64,000 nt of DNA, from NCBI GenBank assembly GCA_028690445.1, contig JAQVBE010000001.1:186001-250000 (forward strand), given 5' to 3'. This document shows, in pieces, positions 44,948 through 55,507 of this stretch. Numbering within the stretch: the stretch's first letter is position 1; each line of letters begins with the position of its first letter. The position numbers were made by a program, and so were the translations under genes. This DNA is from Aliarcobacter sp. GTDB lineage: Bacteria > Campylobacterota > Campylobacteria > Campylobacterales > Arcobacteraceae. Below the pieces are notes generated by a model that saw nothing but the letters and a program-made list of their open reading frames with translations, was not told where the DNA came from and searched no databases.

Positions 44948-47269
44948 TTATTGTCTTAAACCAATTGATAATTCATTATTTAGTGCTTCTAAAATTGAAT
45001 TCATAGTTGTTGTAATATCTTCTTCTTCCATTGTTTTTTCATCATTTTGAAGAACAAATCTTATGGTTAAACTTTCATTTTCATACAGCTTTTCATCATG
45101 ATAAATATCAATTAAATTAAATTGTTTAATATTGCTATTATTTAAAGAATTAATTACTTTTTTTATCTCTTTGTATTCTAAAGATTTTGGGACAATAATT
45201 GTTAAGTCTTTTTTTGATGATTGAAATCTTGAATATGAACCGGTCTTTATAATATCATTTTTAATTGCTTCAAAATCAATTTCAGCAATAAATGTATCAT
45301 TTAAATCAAAATCTGTACAAACACTCGGATGTAGTTTACAAATATATCCAACTATTTTTCCATCTATTAATACATTTGCATTTTGATATGGATGAATTAA
45401 TAAATTATCTATTTGTTTCATTGGTTCTAAATCAAATTTTCCAATTGTATTTAAGATTTTTTTTGAAAAAGAAAAGAAATCAATATTTTTTGGTTTGCCA
45501 GCATTTATAAAGTCTTCAAGTTCAGCAGAACCTGATTGAATAAATGAGATTTTTTTACTCTCAACTCTATTTTCATCAAAAATAGTTCCTATTTCAAAAA
45601 ATGCAGTTGATTTCCCACCAACTTTGAAGTTGTTTGCACAAGCTTCTACTAAATTTAATAAAATTGTAGTTCTATATGTATTTAACTCTTTAACTATTGG
45701 ATTTATTAATTCTAATTCATTGTTTACTGTCTTAAAATTATATTTTTCTAAGTTTTCTTTTGAGCAAAATACATAAGTTAATGTCTCATAAAAACCATTT
45801 TCTATTGCTTTAAATCTTAATTTATTTTTTTTAATTAAGTCATTTGAAGTTTTATTAACTCTATTTACTTCATCTATTTGTAAAGGTTTTGCTATGATAT
45901 TATCAATTCCAATTATTCTTACAATTTCTTCAGTAATATCTGCAATATTTTTTATATCATGTCTATAATAAGGCACTTTAATAACTAAAATACTACCAAT
46001 ATCTTTAACTCCAAAACCTAATGAAACAAGAATTCTCTCAATCTCAATTTTAGGTATTTCTTGACCAATAATAGCATTAATTTTATTTACACTTATATCT
46101 AAAGTTAATTTTTCTTTATCTTCGACAAAAGTTTCACAACCTCCATAAACAGAAGCTCCAGATTTAGAAACTAAAGTTGAAAGATAATTTATTCCATAAT
46201 CAATATTTGGTTCACTTCCTCTTGAAGCTTTATAATAAACTTCTCCAGTTTTTATTTTTGCATCAAAAACTTTTTTTGATATTAATTCAGGATTAATATA
46301 TGAAGCTTCAATAATAAAATTTGTATCATTTGTATCTATCTGATTATGTTCAACACAAATTTTACTTAATTGTTCTGTTCCATAAATATTATCAAATCCT
46401 AATTCATCTTTTTTAATATACATAATATTAAGATTTTCACCTTTTATAGTCTTTTCTTTAGGATATGCATTTAAAATTACGCCAGTTGTATGTGTAGCAT
46501 AAGTTAAAATATTTTTTACATCGTTATTTTCTTGAAATTTACCAATTATTGCAGTTCTTAATTTTTGTAAAACATTTAGTTTAAAATCTGAAAAATCAAT
46601 AACTATAAAAGATAAAGACGAATCAATATACTTGTCACATTCTATTTCTAAAAGTTGACCAATACCCAATTTATTGTAATTAATTTTTTTATCACATTCA
46701 ATTAATACAATTGAATAAAATGCACTTAATTCTCTTACAATTCCGTTTATACTTAAACAATCACCTCTATTTGCAGTTAATCCAATTTCAATAATGTCAT
46801 CATTTAGTTTTGAATATTCTTTTAACTCTTTTCCTAAAACTAATTCGCCAATAGAATCATCAAGTTCTAATATTCCATCATTTAATTTTGGAAGTCCAAG
46901 TTCAGTTGCAGAACAAATCATTCCATTTGATTCAACACCTCTTAATTTTGCTTCTTTAATAATAAAATCATTTCCTAAATCACAACCTACAGTGGCAACT
47001 GGTACAAATTGTCCAACTTCAACATTTTTAGCACCACAAACTATTTGAACTTGATGTGTTCCTAAATCTATTTGACAGATATTTAATTTATCAGCATCTG
47101 GATGTTTTTCTTTTTCTAAAACTTTTCCAATTACGACTTTAGGAGCAATTGAAATTTTTTCTAAACTATCAACTTCAAAACCAATTGCATTTAAAGTTTT
47201 ACAAATATCATCTGTAGGAATTTTTGAAATATCAATAAATTCTTCTAACCAACTTCTAGTAATAATCAT
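44948..47269 (-). CDS. pheT: Phenylalanyl-tRNA synthetase beta subunit
   Basis: 773 residues. PheT pairs with PheS in the alpha2-beta2 enzyme and provides editing. The N-terminal tRNA-binding (EMAP) domain has [15 protein letters not shown] and QIVCGAKN (about 55-82). The B3/B4 core and B5 domain follow, and the C-terminal ferredoxin-fold anticodon-binding domain starts near [16 protein letters not shown] sequence ([11 protein letters not shown]). Its start overlaps the end of pheS by 4 bases. It precedes aroA. Confidence 0.97.
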   Translation of the reverse strand: MIITRSWLEEFIDISKIPTDDICKTLNAIGFEVDSLEKISIAPKVVIGKVLEKEKHPDADKLNICQIDLGTHQVQIVCGAKNVEVGQFVPVATVGCDLGNDFIIKEAKLRGVESNGMICSATELGLPKLNDGILELDDSIGELVLGKELKEYSKLNDDIIEIGLTANRGDCLSINGIVRELSAFYSIVLIECDKKINYNKLGIGQLLEIECDKYIDSSLSFIVIDFSDFKLNVLQKLRTAIIGKFQENNDVKNILTYATHTTGVILNAYPKEKTIKGENLNIMYIKKDELGFDNIYGTEQLSKICVEHNQIDTNDTNFIIEASYINPELISKKVFDAKIKTGEVYYKASRGSEPNIDYGINYLSTLVSKSGASVYGGCETFVEDKEKLTLDISVNKINAIIGQEIPKIEIERILVSLGFGVKDIGSILVIKVPYYRHDIKNIADITEEIVRIIGIDNIIAKPLQIDEVNRVNKTSNDLIKKNKLRFKAIENGFYETLTYVFCSKENLEKYNFKTVNNELELINPIVKELNTYRTTILLNLVEACANNFKVGGKSTAFFEIGTIFDENRVESKKISFIQSGSAELEDFINAGKPKNIDFFSFSKKILNTIGKFDLEPMKQIDNLLIHPYQNANVLIDGKIVGYICKLHPSVCTDFDLNDTFIAEIDFEAIKNDIIKTGSYSRFQSSKKDLTIIVPKSLEYKEIKKVINSLNNSNIKQFNLIDIYHDEKLYENESLTIRFVLQNDEKTMEEEDITTTMNSILEALNNELSIGLRQ

Positions 47270-48258
47270 TTGAATTGTCCTAATAATCTTGTATCACTTT
47301 CAAATAGTGATCTTAAGTCTCCAATATTATGAATTAGCATTGCAAATCTTTCAACACCTAATCCAAAAGCATATCCAGATTTGTTTTCATAACCAACTGC
47401 TTTAAATACATTTTCATCAACAATACCACAACCTAAAACTTCAAGCCATCCAGTTTGTGAACAAACTCTACATCCATCACCTTTACAAAATACACATGAA
47501 ATATCAACTTCAGCAGATGGTTCTGTAAATGGGAAAAATGAGGGTCTAAATCTTACTTCAACATCACCAAACATATGTTGCAAAAATTCAACTAATACAT
47601 GCTTTAAATTTGCAAATGAAACTTTGTCTGCTTCATCAACAACTAATGCTTCAATTTGGTGAAACATTGGAGTATGAGTAATATCAAAATCTCTTCTAAA
47701 AACAGTTCCTGGTGCTATCATTCTAATAGGAGTATTTTGAGTTAGCATTGTTCTAATTTGAACAGGTGAAGTGTGAGTTCTTAATAATGTATAATCTTTA
47801 TTGTAAAAAGTATCTTGCATATCACGAGCAGGGTGGTATTTAGGAAGATTTAGAGCTTCAAAGTTATGGAAATCATCTTCAACAAGTGGTCCTTCTTCAA
47901 CTGCAAAATTTAGATTTTGGAAATATCTAATGATTCTATCCATTGTTTCAACAACTGGGTGTGTTGCACCACAAGTTAGCTCATTATTAAATCTTGTTAC
48001 ATCAATTTTTTCATTTTCTAATTTTTCATTTAGAGCAACTTTTTCTAAAATTATTTTTTTTGATTCTAGTGTAGTTGTAATTAACTCTTTTTGTGTATTT
48101 AAATTTTCTGCAAAAACTTTTTTTTCTTCATTTGGAACACTTTTCATTTTAGCAAATTCTAAAGTTAAGATACCTTTTTTACCTAAGGTATCAATTCTAA
48201 GATTTTCTAACTCTTCAAGTGATGTTGCATTGGTTATTTTTTCAATCCATTGTGTCAC
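47266..48258 (-). CDS. pheS: Phenylalanyl-tRNA synthetase alpha subunit
   Basis: 330 residues. PheS carries the class II catalytic core that activates phenylalanine. An N-terminal coiled-coil (about 1-90) is followed by [17 protein letters not shown], the motif 2 region DMQDTFY and [24 protein letters not shown], and motif 3 [10 protein letters not shown]. The cysteine-containing [21 protein letters not shown] insert is a CxxC-CxxC pattern present in many bacterial PheS proteins. No T-box or attenuator is visible upstream. Confidence 0.97.
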   Translation of the reverse strand: MTQWIEKITNATSLEELENLRIDTLGKKGILTLEFAKMKSVPNEEKKVFAENLNTQKELITTTLESKKIILEKVALNEKLENEKIDVTRFNNELTCGATHPVVETMDRIIRYFQNLNFAVEEGPLVEDDFHNFEALNLPKYHPARDMQDTFYNKDYTLLRTHTSPVQIRTMLTQNTPIRMIAPGTVFRRDFDITHTPMFHQIEALVVDEADKVSFANLKHVLVEFLQHMFGDVEVRFRPSFFPFTEPSAEVDISCVFCKGDGCRVCSQTGWLEVLGCGIVDENVFKAVGYENKSGYAFGLGVERFAMLIHNIGDLRSLFESDTRLLGQFK

Positions 48259-48323
48259 TTTTTCTCCCTAAATTTATAAATAATTATTTTGGATTTAAAT
48301 TATTTGTAACTGTATTTTTTGGG

Positions 48324-48329
48324 ATTATA
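48324..48329 (-). promoter_or_regulatory. pheS operon promoter
   Basis: On the minus strand, a TATAAT preceded by TATG lies about 65 bases upstream of the pheS ATG. It would drive pheS-pheT-aroA-ispH. Confidence 0.5.
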
Positions 48330-48353
48330 CATAAAGATTTATTAGAGTTTGGT

Positions 48354-48359
48354 TATAAT
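48354..48359 (+). promoter_or_regulatory. hinT promoter
   Basis: A perfect TATAAT lies 30 bases upstream of the hinT ATG, with CAAGGAAA as the ribosome site. Confidence 0.6.
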
Positions 48360-48388
48360 ATTTTACTATTTAATTTCAAGGAAAAATA

Positions 48389-48718
48389 ATGTGTATATTC
48401 TGTAAGATTGTAAAAGGTGAGATACCAAATCAAACTATTTTAGAGGATGAAAGGTTTTTAGCATTTAATGATATTAATCCAACTAGAAAAATTCATGTAT
48501 TAATTATTCCAAAAGAACACTATGCTTCTTTTGATGTAATACCTTCTCAAATTATGGCTGAAATGACCAAATTTATTCAAAAAGTTGCAGCTATATTAGA
48601 TATAAAACAAAGTGGATATAGATTAATTACAAATGTTGGTGATGACGGTGGGCAAGAAGTTTATCATTTACATTTTCATATAATTGGTGGCGAGCCAGTT
48701 GGTAGATTAGTTAGATAA
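48389..48718 (+). CDS. HIT-family nucleotide hydrolase (HinT-like)
   Basis: 109 residues. The N-terminal CIFCKIVKGEIP (two Cys that may bind zinc) and the histidine triad HLHFHIIGG near residue 98 place it in the Hint branch, which hydrolyses AMP-lysine-type and other adenosine 5'-phosphoramidates. It is cytosolic and monocistronic between its own promoter and terminator, divergent from pheS. The physiological substrate in this organism is unknown. Confidence 0.95.
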   Translation: MCIFCKIVKGEIPNQTILEDERFLAFNDINPTRKIHVLIIPKEHYASFDVIPSQIMAEMTKFIQKVAAILDIKQSGYRLITNVGDDGGQEVYHLHFHIIGGEPVGRLVR

Positions 48719-48742
48719 CAAGAAGTTTTACTTCTTGTTTCA
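48717..48742 (+). terminator. Terminator after hinT
   Basis: The stem AACAAGAAGT (48717-48726) pairs with ACTTCTTGTT (48730-48739) around a TTT loop and is followed by Ts. It overlaps the end of the hinT stop. Confidence 0.75.
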
Positions 48743-48749
48743 TTTAAAT

Positions 48750-49688
48750 TTATCTTTCTAAGAAAGAACCTAAATTCATGATTTTTTGATATTTATTTTC
48801 TAATCTTTTTTCAGGAGTTAGTTTTTTTAATTGTTCTAATGATGTTAAAAAATAATCTTTTAAAGCTAAAATAGCTTCTTCTTTTTTTCTATGTGCACCA
48901 ATTAAAGGCTCGTTTATAATATCATCAATAAGATTTAAATCTTTTAAATTTTCAGCTGTAATTTTTAAAGCATTTGCAGCTGTTTCAACTTTTGCAGGAT
49001 CATTCCATAAAATAGCACTACAACCTTCAGGTGAAATAACAGCATATACAGAATATCGCATCATTGCTAGTTTATCTGCAACTGAAATTGCCAATGCACC
49101 ACCTGAACCACCTTCTCCAATAACAACTGAAACAGTTGGAGTTGTTAAGTCAGCAAATTCATATAAATTTCTAGCAATTGCTTCGCTTTGATTTCTTTCT
49201 TCTGCTCCAATCCCTGGGTATGCACCGGGAGTATCAACCAACATCAAGATTGGAATTTGAAATTTATCAGCCATTTTTGCAGCTCTTAATGCTTTTCTGT
49301 ATCCTTCAGGACTTGGCATTCCAAAATTTCTGTAAAGCTTATCTTTTGTTCCTCTACCTTTTTGTTCACCAATCACTAATACTTTTTGAGTACCAATAAA
49401 TCCTAAATAGCAAACAATTGCATGGTCATCAACATAGTGTCTATCCCCATGAATTTCATAAGCATTTGTTAATAAGGCATTTATGTAATCAAGTGAATAA
49501 GGTCTATCTGGATGACGAGCAAGTTGGAGTTTCTGATAATCACTTAAGTTTTTAAAAGTTTTCTCAACCTCTTTTTCTAATTTTTTTTCTAAAATATCTA
49601 CTGCATGTTCATCAGATTTCGTTTTTGCTGTAATTATTTCGTCTTCAATTTTCTTGATTTTATCTTCGAATTCTAGGTAAGTTGCCAA
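48750..49688 (-). CDS. accA: Acetyl-CoA carboxylase carboxyltransferase subunit alpha
   Basis: 312 residues. AccA with AccD transfers CO2 from carboxybiotin to acetyl-CoA, giving malonyl-CoA for fatty-acid synthesis. The start [13 protein letters not shown] is a coiled segment. The crotonase-like core includes [26 protein letters not shown] and [17 protein letters not shown], both diagnostic. accD is not here. It is downstream of fabF, but a strong terminator lies between the two genes, so accA is either read through or uses its own promoter. Confidence 0.97.
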   Translation of the reverse strand: MATYLEFEDKIKKIEDEIITAKTKSDEHAVDILEKKLEKEVEKTFKNLSDYQKLQLARHPDRPYSLDYINALLTNAYEIHGDRHYVDDHAIVCYLGFIGTQKVLVIGEQKGRGTKDKLYRNFGMPSPEGYRKALRAAKMADKFQIPILMLVDTPGAYPGIGAEERNQSEAIARNLYEFADLTTPTVSVVIGEGGSGGALAISVADKLAMMRYSVYAVISPEGCSAILWNDPAKVETAANALKITAENLKDLNLIDDIINEPLIGAHRKKEEAILALKDYFLTSLEQLKKLTPEKRLENKYQKIMNLGSFLER

Positions 49689-49700
49689 TTTTTTCCCTTT

Positions 49701-49733
49701 AAAAAAAAAAGAGATAATTAAATTATCTCTTTT
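49701..49733 (-). terminator. Terminator between fabF and accA
   Basis: A 12-bp stem (49707-49718 pairing with 49722-49733) with a TAA loop is followed on the minus strand by a T-run (49701-49710). It lies directly in front of accA and could act as a partial terminator that lowers accA expression. Confidence 0.85.
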
Positions 49734-49754
49734 ATACTTAGGTTATAGTTTAAA

Positions 49755-51011
49755 TTATTTTTCGTATCTTCTGAAAATTACAGAACCATTAGTTCCACCA
49801 AATCCAAAGTTATTACTCATAACTGTAGTAAGATTAGCTTTTCTCGCAACATTTGCAATATAATCTAAATCACATTCAGGATCTTGATTATCTATATTAA
49901 TAGTTGGAGGAATAATTCCTTCTTCTAAAGCTTTAAGTGTAAATATTGCTTCAATAGCTCCAGCTGCACCTAGGCAATGTCCAATTTGACCTTTAGTTGA
50001 AGAAACTAACGGTATATCTTTTCCTTCAAATAGTGCTTTAATTGCAGCCGTTTCGTTTTTATCACCAACAGGAGTTGATGTTCCATGTGCATTAATATAA
50101 TCAATTTTTGGATATTCTCCAGTGATACTTTTTACCATTTCAACTGCTGCTTTCATAGCTCTTAAAGGGCCATCCATAACAGGTGAAGTTATATGATTAG
50201 CATCTCCTGATTCTCCAAATCCAATGATTTCAGCATAAATTTTAGCACCTCTAGCAAGTGCAATTTCTAAATCTTCAACAACTAATGCTCCTGCACCTTC
50301 TCCCATCACAAAACCATCTCTATCAATATCAAATGGTCTTGATGATTTTTTAGGCTCATCGTTTCTTGTAGATAATGCTTTCATCGCTGCAAATCCAGCA
50401 ACACCCGCAGCACAAATAGCACTTTCTGCACCTACAACTAAAATTCTATCCGCTCCACCTATCATTATAGTTTTTACAGCATCATTTAATGCGTGTGTTG
50501 AAGCAGCACAAGCTGTTACGTGAGATAGTGATGGACCTCTCAAATTATGTTCAATCGAAATAAATCCACTTAACATATTCGCAAGTGATGATGGAATAAA
50601 GAAAGGAGAAACTTTTCTAGAACCTTTTGTTTCACAAACAATAGAATTTCTTTCTATTGTCGATAAACCACCAATTCCAGAACCAGAAATTATTCCAAAT
50701 CTATCAGCAATAGAAGCATCAACTTTTTTATCTTCTTGTGTTATATAACCTGAATCAATCATCGCTTCTAAAGCTGCTTTAATACCTAATTGGATAAATC
50801 TATCAGCTTTTTTCACTTCTTTTTTGTCCATTACAGTTGTAGGATCGAAATCTTTTACTTCACCAGCAATTTTTACAGAAAATTCACTTGCATCAAATAG
50901 GGTAATAGTGTCAATACCACAAACACCATCTACCACAGCTTTAAAAGAATCTTTTACATTATGTCCTGTAGAATTAATAGTACCTATCCCTGTTACAACA
51001 ACTCTTCTCAT
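49755..51011 (-). CDS. fabF: Beta-ketoacyl-ACP synthase II
   Basis: 418 residues. FabF elongates acyl-ACP by condensation with malonyl-ACP. The catalytic Cys168 (VTACAASTHA) and the two histidines in NAHGTSTPVGD and KGQIGHCLGAAG are present. The C-terminal NNFGFGGTNGSVIF is a family signature. The gene follows acpP, its protein substrate carrier, on the same strand, in the order fabG-acpP-fabF-accA along transcription. The identification is secure. Confidence 0.98.
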   Translation of the reverse strand: MRRVVVTGIGTINSTGHNVKDSFKAVVDGVCGIDTITLFDASEFSVKIAGEVKDFDPTTVMDKKEVKKADRFIQLGIKAALEAMIDSGYITQEDKKVDASIADRFGIISGSGIGGLSTIERNSIVCETKGSRKVSPFFIPSSLANMLSGFISIEHNLRGPSLSHVTACAASTHALNDAVKTIMIGGADRILVVGAESAICAAGVAGFAAMKALSTRNDEPKKSSRPFDIDRDGFVMGEGAGALVVEDLEIALARGAKIYAEIIGFGESGDANHITSPVMDGPLRAMKAAVEMVKSITGEYPKIDYINAHGTSTPVGDKNETAAIKALFEGKDIPLVSSTKGQIGHCLGAAGAIEAIFTLKALEEGIIPPTINIDNQDPECDLDYIANVARKANLTTVMSNNFGFGGTNGSVIFRRYEK

Positions 51012-51084
51012 TTAAATATGCTCCATGTTTTATTATTTGAATTATTCAATCTTTTTATAAAAAAACTCAATAGTTAAAATGAAT

Positions 51085-51110
51085 AAATAGAAGATATTAA
51101 TCTTCTATTT
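51085..51110 (-). terminator. Terminator-like hairpin after acpP
   Basis: The stem AAATAGAAGAT (51085-51095) pairs with ATCTTCTATTT (51100-51110) with an ATTA loop. It lies between acpP and fabF with no long T-run. It could trim messages or lower downstream expression relative to the abundant acpP. Confidence 0.55.
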
Positions 51111-51122
51111 AAAATCCATAAA

Positions 51123-51353
51123 TTACGCGTTATTTTCAATATATTTTATAGCGTCTGCAACAGTTAAGATTTTTTCAGCATCTTCATCAGGGATTTCGAT
51201 GTCAAATTTTTCTTCTAAAGCCATAACTAGTTCAACCACGTCTAAAGAATCTGCACCTAAATCTTCAATGAATTTTGAATCTTCTTTTACTTCTGCTGGA
51301 TCACAATCTAATTGCTCAATAACTACTTCTTTTACGTCATCTAATAATGCCAT
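51123..51353 (-). CDS. acpP: Acyl carrier protein
   Basis: 76 residues, an acidic four-helix protein. The 4'-phosphopantetheine attachment serine is Ser36 in [11 protein letters not shown]. It carries acyl chains for the fab enzymes, plsY and lipid A synthesis. AAAAGGAAATAA precedes the ATG as the ribosome site. It has its own TATAAT promoter. An extra Cys17 is a minor variation. Confidence 0.98.
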   Translation of the reverse strand: MALLDDVKEVVIEQLDCDPAEVKEDSKFIEDLGADSLDVVELVMALEEKFDIEIPDEDAEKILTVADAIKYIENNA

Positions 51354-51383
51354 ATTTATTTCCTTTTATAAAATTATGTTCGT

Positions 51384-51389
51384 ATTATA
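51384..51389 (-). promoter_or_regulatory. acpP promoter
   Basis: On the minus strand, TTTGT-TATAAT lies about 30 bases upstream of the acpP ATG. Confidence 0.65.
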
Positions 51390-51445
51390 ACAAAAAAGTT
51401 TTAAAAACTCTTTTAAATTAAATATTTTAGCTTTTTAACAAAAAA

Positions 51446-52189
51446 TTAAACGTATAATCCACCGTTAACTTTTAATATTTCACCTGTAATATATGAAGCA
51501 TGATCACTTAATAAAAATGCTACTGCATCAGCGATTTCACTCGGGTTTCCAAATCTTGAAAGAGGAATATTTTTTTCATATTCAGCTTTTACTTCAGCTT
51601 TTAATTCATGAGTCATATCTGTTTGAATGAATCCTGGAGTTACTGCGTTATATCTAATTCCTCTTGAAGCAGCTTCTTTTGCAAATGATTTAGTCATTGC
51701 ATTTAATCCACCTTTTGAAGCTGAATAGTTAGTTTGACCAGGATTTCCCATTTCTCCAACAATTGAAGAGATATTTACAACTGAACCAAATCTTTTTTTA
51801 CTCATTACTTTTAAAGCTTCTCTACATCCAATAAATGAAGATGTCAAGTTTGCATTAATTACATCATTAAAATCTGCAACACTCATTCTTAAAGCTAATT
51901 TATCTTTAGTAATACCAGCATTATTTACTAAATAAGCTAATTCACCATCTGCATCAATAATTGTTTTAATAGCTTCTGTGAACTCTTCTTCATTTGTAAC
52001 ATCTGCTTTAATAATTGCAGCTTTCCCACCAGCTTTTTCAATTTCTTCTTTTATAGCTTCAGCAGCTTCTGCTCCACTTCTATAATTTATCCAAACTTTT
52101 AATCCAAAACTTGCAAGAGTTTTTGCAATTTGTGCACCGATTCCTTTACTTGCACCTGTAATTAATACATTAGAACCTGTAAATTTCAT
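51446..52189 (-). CDS. fabG: 3-oxoacyl-ACP reductase
   Basis: 247 residues, a short-chain dehydrogenase. FabG reduces 3-oxoacyl-ACP with NADPH. The cofactor loop TGASKGIGAQIA (about 11-22), NNAGI (about 90) and the catalytic Ser/Tyr/Lys in NISSIVGEMGNPGQTNYSASKGGL (Tyr near 152, Lys near 156) are present. The C-terminal SYITGEILKVNGGLYV matches FabG. It is upstream of acpP and fabF on the same strand. Confidence 0.97.
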   Translation of the reverse strand: MKFTGSNVLITGASKGIGAQIAKTLASFGLKVWINYRSGAEAAEAIKEEIEKAGGKAAIIKADVTNEEEFTEAIKTIIDADGELAYLVNNAGITKDKLALRMSVADFNDVINANLTSSFIGCREALKVMSKKRFGSVVNISSIVGEMGNPGQTNYSASKGGLNAMTKSFAKEAASRGIRYNAVTPGFIQTDMTHELKAEVKAEYEKNIPLSRFGNPSEIADAVAFLLSDHASYITGEILKVNGGLYV

Positions 52190-52223
52190 TTATATCCTTT
52201 TTTAATTTTTACATTAGTTGTTT

Positions 52224-52229
52224 ATTATA
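52224..52229 (-). promoter_or_regulatory. fabG promoter
   Basis: On the minus strand, TTGA-TATAAT lies about 35 bases before the fabG ATG, with AAAAAAGGATATAA as the ribosome site. Confidence 0.6.
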
Positions 52230-52272
52230 TCAACACTTTTATAATAAAAGCATTTGAGAAAATATTTTAAAG

Positions 52273-53037
52273 TCAAACGCCTCTTTTATTATTCCAAACT
52301 CGAATATGTAATCTATCGCAATATTTAAAACCATTTTCTATTGCCATGTTGATTACCTCTTCACAATTTTTATTTATTTCATCTGCTGTATCACCAAGTG
52401 GCATAAGATAAACTTCACATTTTGGAATTTCTTCTAAAATTGAACTTATCTCTGTTTTTGCATCATTTAAAAAATCTTTTCCAATCACAAATTTTAAATA
52501 AGACTCTTTTGTATTTGTTAAAATCTTTGTTAATGTCTCTTTATTAACTCTTTTTCTTAAGGGTTCTAAAGAATTACTAAGTTTTACACTCATTGAAAAT
52601 AAAATCTCTTTTTGATAATCAAATTCAAAATTTAGATTTAATGAAGCATTTGTTTCAATTGTAACTTTATGTCCATTTTCAATGTAATGTTTTAAGAGTT
52701 TTTGAAACTCTTCTTTATTCCAATAAAGTAGAGGTTCACCACCAGTTATTACAATATCAATTTTGTAATTATTTGGATATTTTGAAAGTAAAAGATCAAC
52801 TTGATTTACAATTTCATCATAAGATTTATATTTTGTCCAAGTATCTTTAAACTCTGTATCAACGGCATAATATGAATCACAAGCGCATTTTTTAATTCCA
52901 CTTGGAGTTTCATATTCTACTTGAAACCCTTCACATTTAAAATTACATTTTCCAAATCTAATAAAAATTGAAGGAGTTCCTACAAGTTTCCCTTCTCCTT
53001 GAATTGTTGGACCAAAAATTTCATTTATTTCAAGCAT
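52273..53037 (-). CDS. queE: 7-carboxy-7-deazaguanine synthase
   Basis: 254 residues. QueE is a radical SAM enzyme that contracts the ring of 6-carboxytetrahydropterin in queuosine and preQ0 synthesis. The start LEINEIFGPTIQGEG and the ITGGEPLLYW segment (SAM-binding GGEP) are diagnostic. Cluster cysteines appear as Cys31-x3-Cys35 and then Cys51/Cys53 (KKCACD), so 15-17 residues separate the second and third ligands rather than the usual two. The loop insertion is unusual. It overlaps queD by 8 bases. Confidence 0.9.
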   Translation of the reverse strand: MLEINEIFGPTIQGEGKLVGTPSIFIRFGKCNFKCEGFQVEYETPSGIKKCACDSYYAVDTEFKDTWTKYKSYDEIVNQVDLLLSKYPNNYKIDIVITGGEPLLYWNKEEFQKLLKHYIENGHKVTIETNASLNLNFEFDYQKEILFSMSVKLSNSLEPLRKRVNKETLTKILTNTKESYLKFVIGKDFLNDAKTEISSILEEIPKCEVYLMPLGDTADEINKNCEEVINMAIENGFKYCDRLHIRVWNNKRGV

Positions 53038-53563
53038 AAAATGTACTTTTACTTTTTGGTGTTTCTAAAAATTCCACATGTGAAACTTTGACATTTATTT
53101 TATCCATCTTTTTTTGAACAATTTTTAAAAACCAAGCTGATAAATTTTCACTTGTTGGAACAAAATCTACTAAAACATAACCTTCATAAAGTTCTTTTAT
53201 ATGAACTTCATCATCTTTAAATTTTGTTAAATCTACTAAATAATAGTTTTTATCGAATTTAATTAATTCATTTTTATTTATTTGTGGAAGTAATGTTGAA
53301 AATAATGGGTCGCTTAAATCCAAAATAAATTTATGGTCAAGAACATCATCAATAAATTGTTTAAACCAATTTAAATGTTTAAAATCTGTAACCATTCCAT
53401 CTTTTAGTTCTTTAGCTTCTAAATAAACTAAAATTTTTCCTTGATGTCCATGTAAATGTCTACATTTTAAACAACCATCTAATGAAAATTCAGTATCTAA
53501 AGTTTGTGACCAAACCCTATGTCCGTAACAAAACTCAAACTCTTTTGATATTTTCCAATGCAT
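53030..53563 (-). CDS. queD: 6-carboxytetrahydropterin synthase (QueD)
   Basis: 177 residues, longer than the usual 120. QueD makes 6-carboxytetrahydropterin from dihydroneopterin triphosphate. The zinc histidines are seen in CYGHRVW and HLHGHQGKI, with Cys in GCLKCRHLHGH as the likely catalytic residue. The FKHLNWFKQFIDDVLDHKFIL segment fits the T-fold. The extra length is an insertion of about 50 residues (about 85-140) that I do not recognise. It overlaps queC by one base and queE by 8 bases. Confidence 0.88.
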   Translation of the reverse strand: MHWKISKEFEFCYGHRVWSQTLDTEFSLDGCLKCRHLHGHQGKILVYLEAKELKDGMVTDFKHLNWFKQFIDDVLDHKFILDLSDPLFSTLLPQINKNELIKFDKNYYLVDLTKFKDDEVHIKELYEGYVLVDFVPTSENLSAWFLKIVQKKMDKINVKVSHVEFLETPKSKSTFYA

Positions 53564-54246
53564 TATAAAACCTTATAAGAAATAGGGTCTTTAACACCTG
53601 CTATTTTAAATCCATTAAGTCTTAATCTACAAGAATCACAAACTCCACAAGCTTCTTTTTCTTCTTTATAACATGACCAAGTATGTTCAAGAGGAACATT
53701 TAGTCTTTTAGCCTCTTGTACAATTTGAGCTTTTGAAAGGTGAACAAGTGGAGTGAGAATTTCTATTTTTGTTTCTTCTTTTGTTCCTTGATTTATAGCT
53801 TTCTCCATTTTATATATAAATGAATCTGTACAATCTGGATAACCTGAACTATCTTCTTGAACGACTCCAATGTACATAGCAGTTGCTTCTTCTTTTTCAG
53901 CAATTGCAGCTGTAATTGAAAGAAAAATCCCATTTCTAAATGGAACATAAGTTATTGGAACTCCAGCTTCAATTCCACCTGTTGGAACATCTATTGTTTT
54001 GTCTGTTAAAGCACTTGCTCCAATTTGTGTAAAAAAAGGAATATCAATTTCATATTTTTCTAAAATTTTTAAATCATCACAAATGTCTCTAAATGCTTTT
54101 AATTCTCTATCTTGAGTTCTTTGTCCATAATTAAAATGAACAGCTATTATTTCATATCCATCATTTTTTGCCATGTATGAAGCTAAAGTAGAATCCATTC
54201 CACCACTTAAAATACATATTGCTTTTTTTGTTGAAATTTTACTCAT
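53563..54246 (-). CDS. queC: 7-cyano-7-deazaguanine synthase
   Basis: 227 residues. QueC converts 7-carboxy-7-deazaguanine to preQ0 with ATP. The PP-loop SGGMDST is at residues 14-20. The C-terminal zinc motif is [26 protein letters not shown], with four Cys. It lies in the run moeA-queC-queD-queE, which overlaps by 8, 1 and 8 bases, so the four are one transcript. queF and tgt, which complete the route to tRNA, are not in this window. Confidence 0.97.
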   Translation of the reverse strand: MSKISTKKAICILSGGMDSTLASYMAKNDGYEIIAVHFNYGQRTQDRELKAFRDICDDLKILEKYEIDIPFFTQIGASALTDKTIDVPTGGIEAGVPITYVPFRNGIFLSITAAIAEKEEATAMYIGVVQEDSSGYPDCTDSFIYKMEKAINQGTKEETKIEILTPLVHLSKAQIVQEAKRLNVPLEHTWSCYKEEKEACGVCDSCRLRLNGFKIAGVKDPISYKVL

Positions 54247-55462
54247 GTGTTAAAAAGTCCTTTTTTATATCGCTAAAGAATTTCCAATTTATTGGTAATA
54301 TTTTTATTAAACTATCTTTTTCTAATTTCTCAACTTCATTATCTATACAAATCATTGAATTACAAGAGTTTAAAACTGAAACCATTCCTGGTGATCTTTT
54401 TTGTGAAACTTCAAAATATTCTCCATCAAAAAAACCTGGAATTAAAGTAGTTTTACCTTTTTTTGTAAAAAAAGAATCTTTTATTTTTCCTAAAATATAG
54501 TTTGGATAAATATTCTTTTCTCCAAGGAGTTTTTGGATTAGAATTTTCCCAAACATTTCAAATATTAATGCAGATGCAAGGGGATTTCCTGGAAGATTTA
54601 AAATATAAGTATTATTAATTTTTCCAAAAACAGTTGGTTTCCCTGGTTTTACATTTATACCATCAAAAAGTGTTTCAAATCCCAATTCATAAAATGCTTC
54701 TTTTGTAAAATCGGCATCTCCCACTGAAACACCACCTGAAGTAATTATTAAATCTGCATTTAAAGAGTTATTAACTAAATTTTTTATATCTTCAATAGTA
54801 TCTTTTGCTTGACCCATAAAAACTACTTCACAACCTAATTCTTTGGCACGACTTATAAATGTTGGCGTATTAGAATTGTAAATTTGAAAAGATTCTATTT
54901 TTTCATAATGAAGTTTTAATTCTTCTCCGCTTGCAAAAACTACAACTTTTGGTTTTTGATAAACTTTTATATGTGAAATTCCCTGACTTGCAAGTAGGGT
55001 GATTTTTGAAAAATTAATCTCATCACCGATATTTATTAAAAGTTCATTTAATTTTATATCTTCACCAATATATCTTATATGTTGGGATTCCTTAACATTT
55101 TTTAAAATTCTAATTTTATTATCATTAAGTTCTTCTATATCTTCTTTTGGAATTATAGCTGTTGAATTATTTGGCATTTTCGCACCAGTCATGATTTTTA
55201 TACAAGTATTCTTTTCTAATAATTTATTATTGTTATCACCTGCAAAAATAGTATCAATTACATTTAACTCATTATCTTTATCTTCATAAATTATTGCATA
55301 TCCATCCATCGCTGAATTATCAAATTTTGGTAAAAAACTTGTAGCAAAAATTTCTTCTGCACTTATTCTTCCAGATGCATTTTCTATTGGGATAATTTCA
55401 AAATTTAAATCTAGAGTTAAATTTGAAATGATTTCTATAGCAGTTTGTACATTTATAGCCAT
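54239..55462 (-). CDS. moeA: Molybdopterin molybdenumtransferase
   Basis: 407 residues. MoeA inserts molybdenum into adenylated molybdopterin. The motifs [44 protein letters not shown] and [11 protein letters not shown] with [12 protein letters not shown] are all present. It supplies Mo cofactor for periplasmic reductases such as nitrate reductase, none of which is in this window. It is the first gene of the moeA-queC-queD-queE run. Pathway coupling between molybdenum cofactor and preQ0 is not obvious, so co-transcription may be accidental. Confidence 0.95.
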   Translation of the reverse strand: MAINVQTAIEIISNLTLDLNFEIIPIENASGRISAEEIFATSFLPKFDNSAMDGYAIIYEDKDNELNVIDTIFAGDNNNKLLEKNTCIKIMTGAKMPNNSTAIIPKEDIEELNDNKIRILKNVKESQHIRYIGEDIKLNELLINIGDEINFSKITLLASQGISHIKVYQKPKVVVFASGEELKLHYEKIESFQIYNSNTPTFISRAKELGCEVVFMGQAKDTIEDIKNLVNNSLNADLIITSGGVSVGDADFTKEAFYELGFETLFDGINVKPGKPTVFGKINNTYILNLPGNPLASALIFEMFGKILIQKLLGEKNIYPNYILGKIKDSFFTKKGKTTLIPGFFDGEYFEVSQKRSPGMVSVLNSCNSMICIDNEVEKLEKDSLIKILPINWKFFSDIKKDFLTHE

Positions 55463-55507
55463 ATTATTCCTTTTTGTAGTTAAAATAAAAACTTATGACA
55501 AGTTAGA

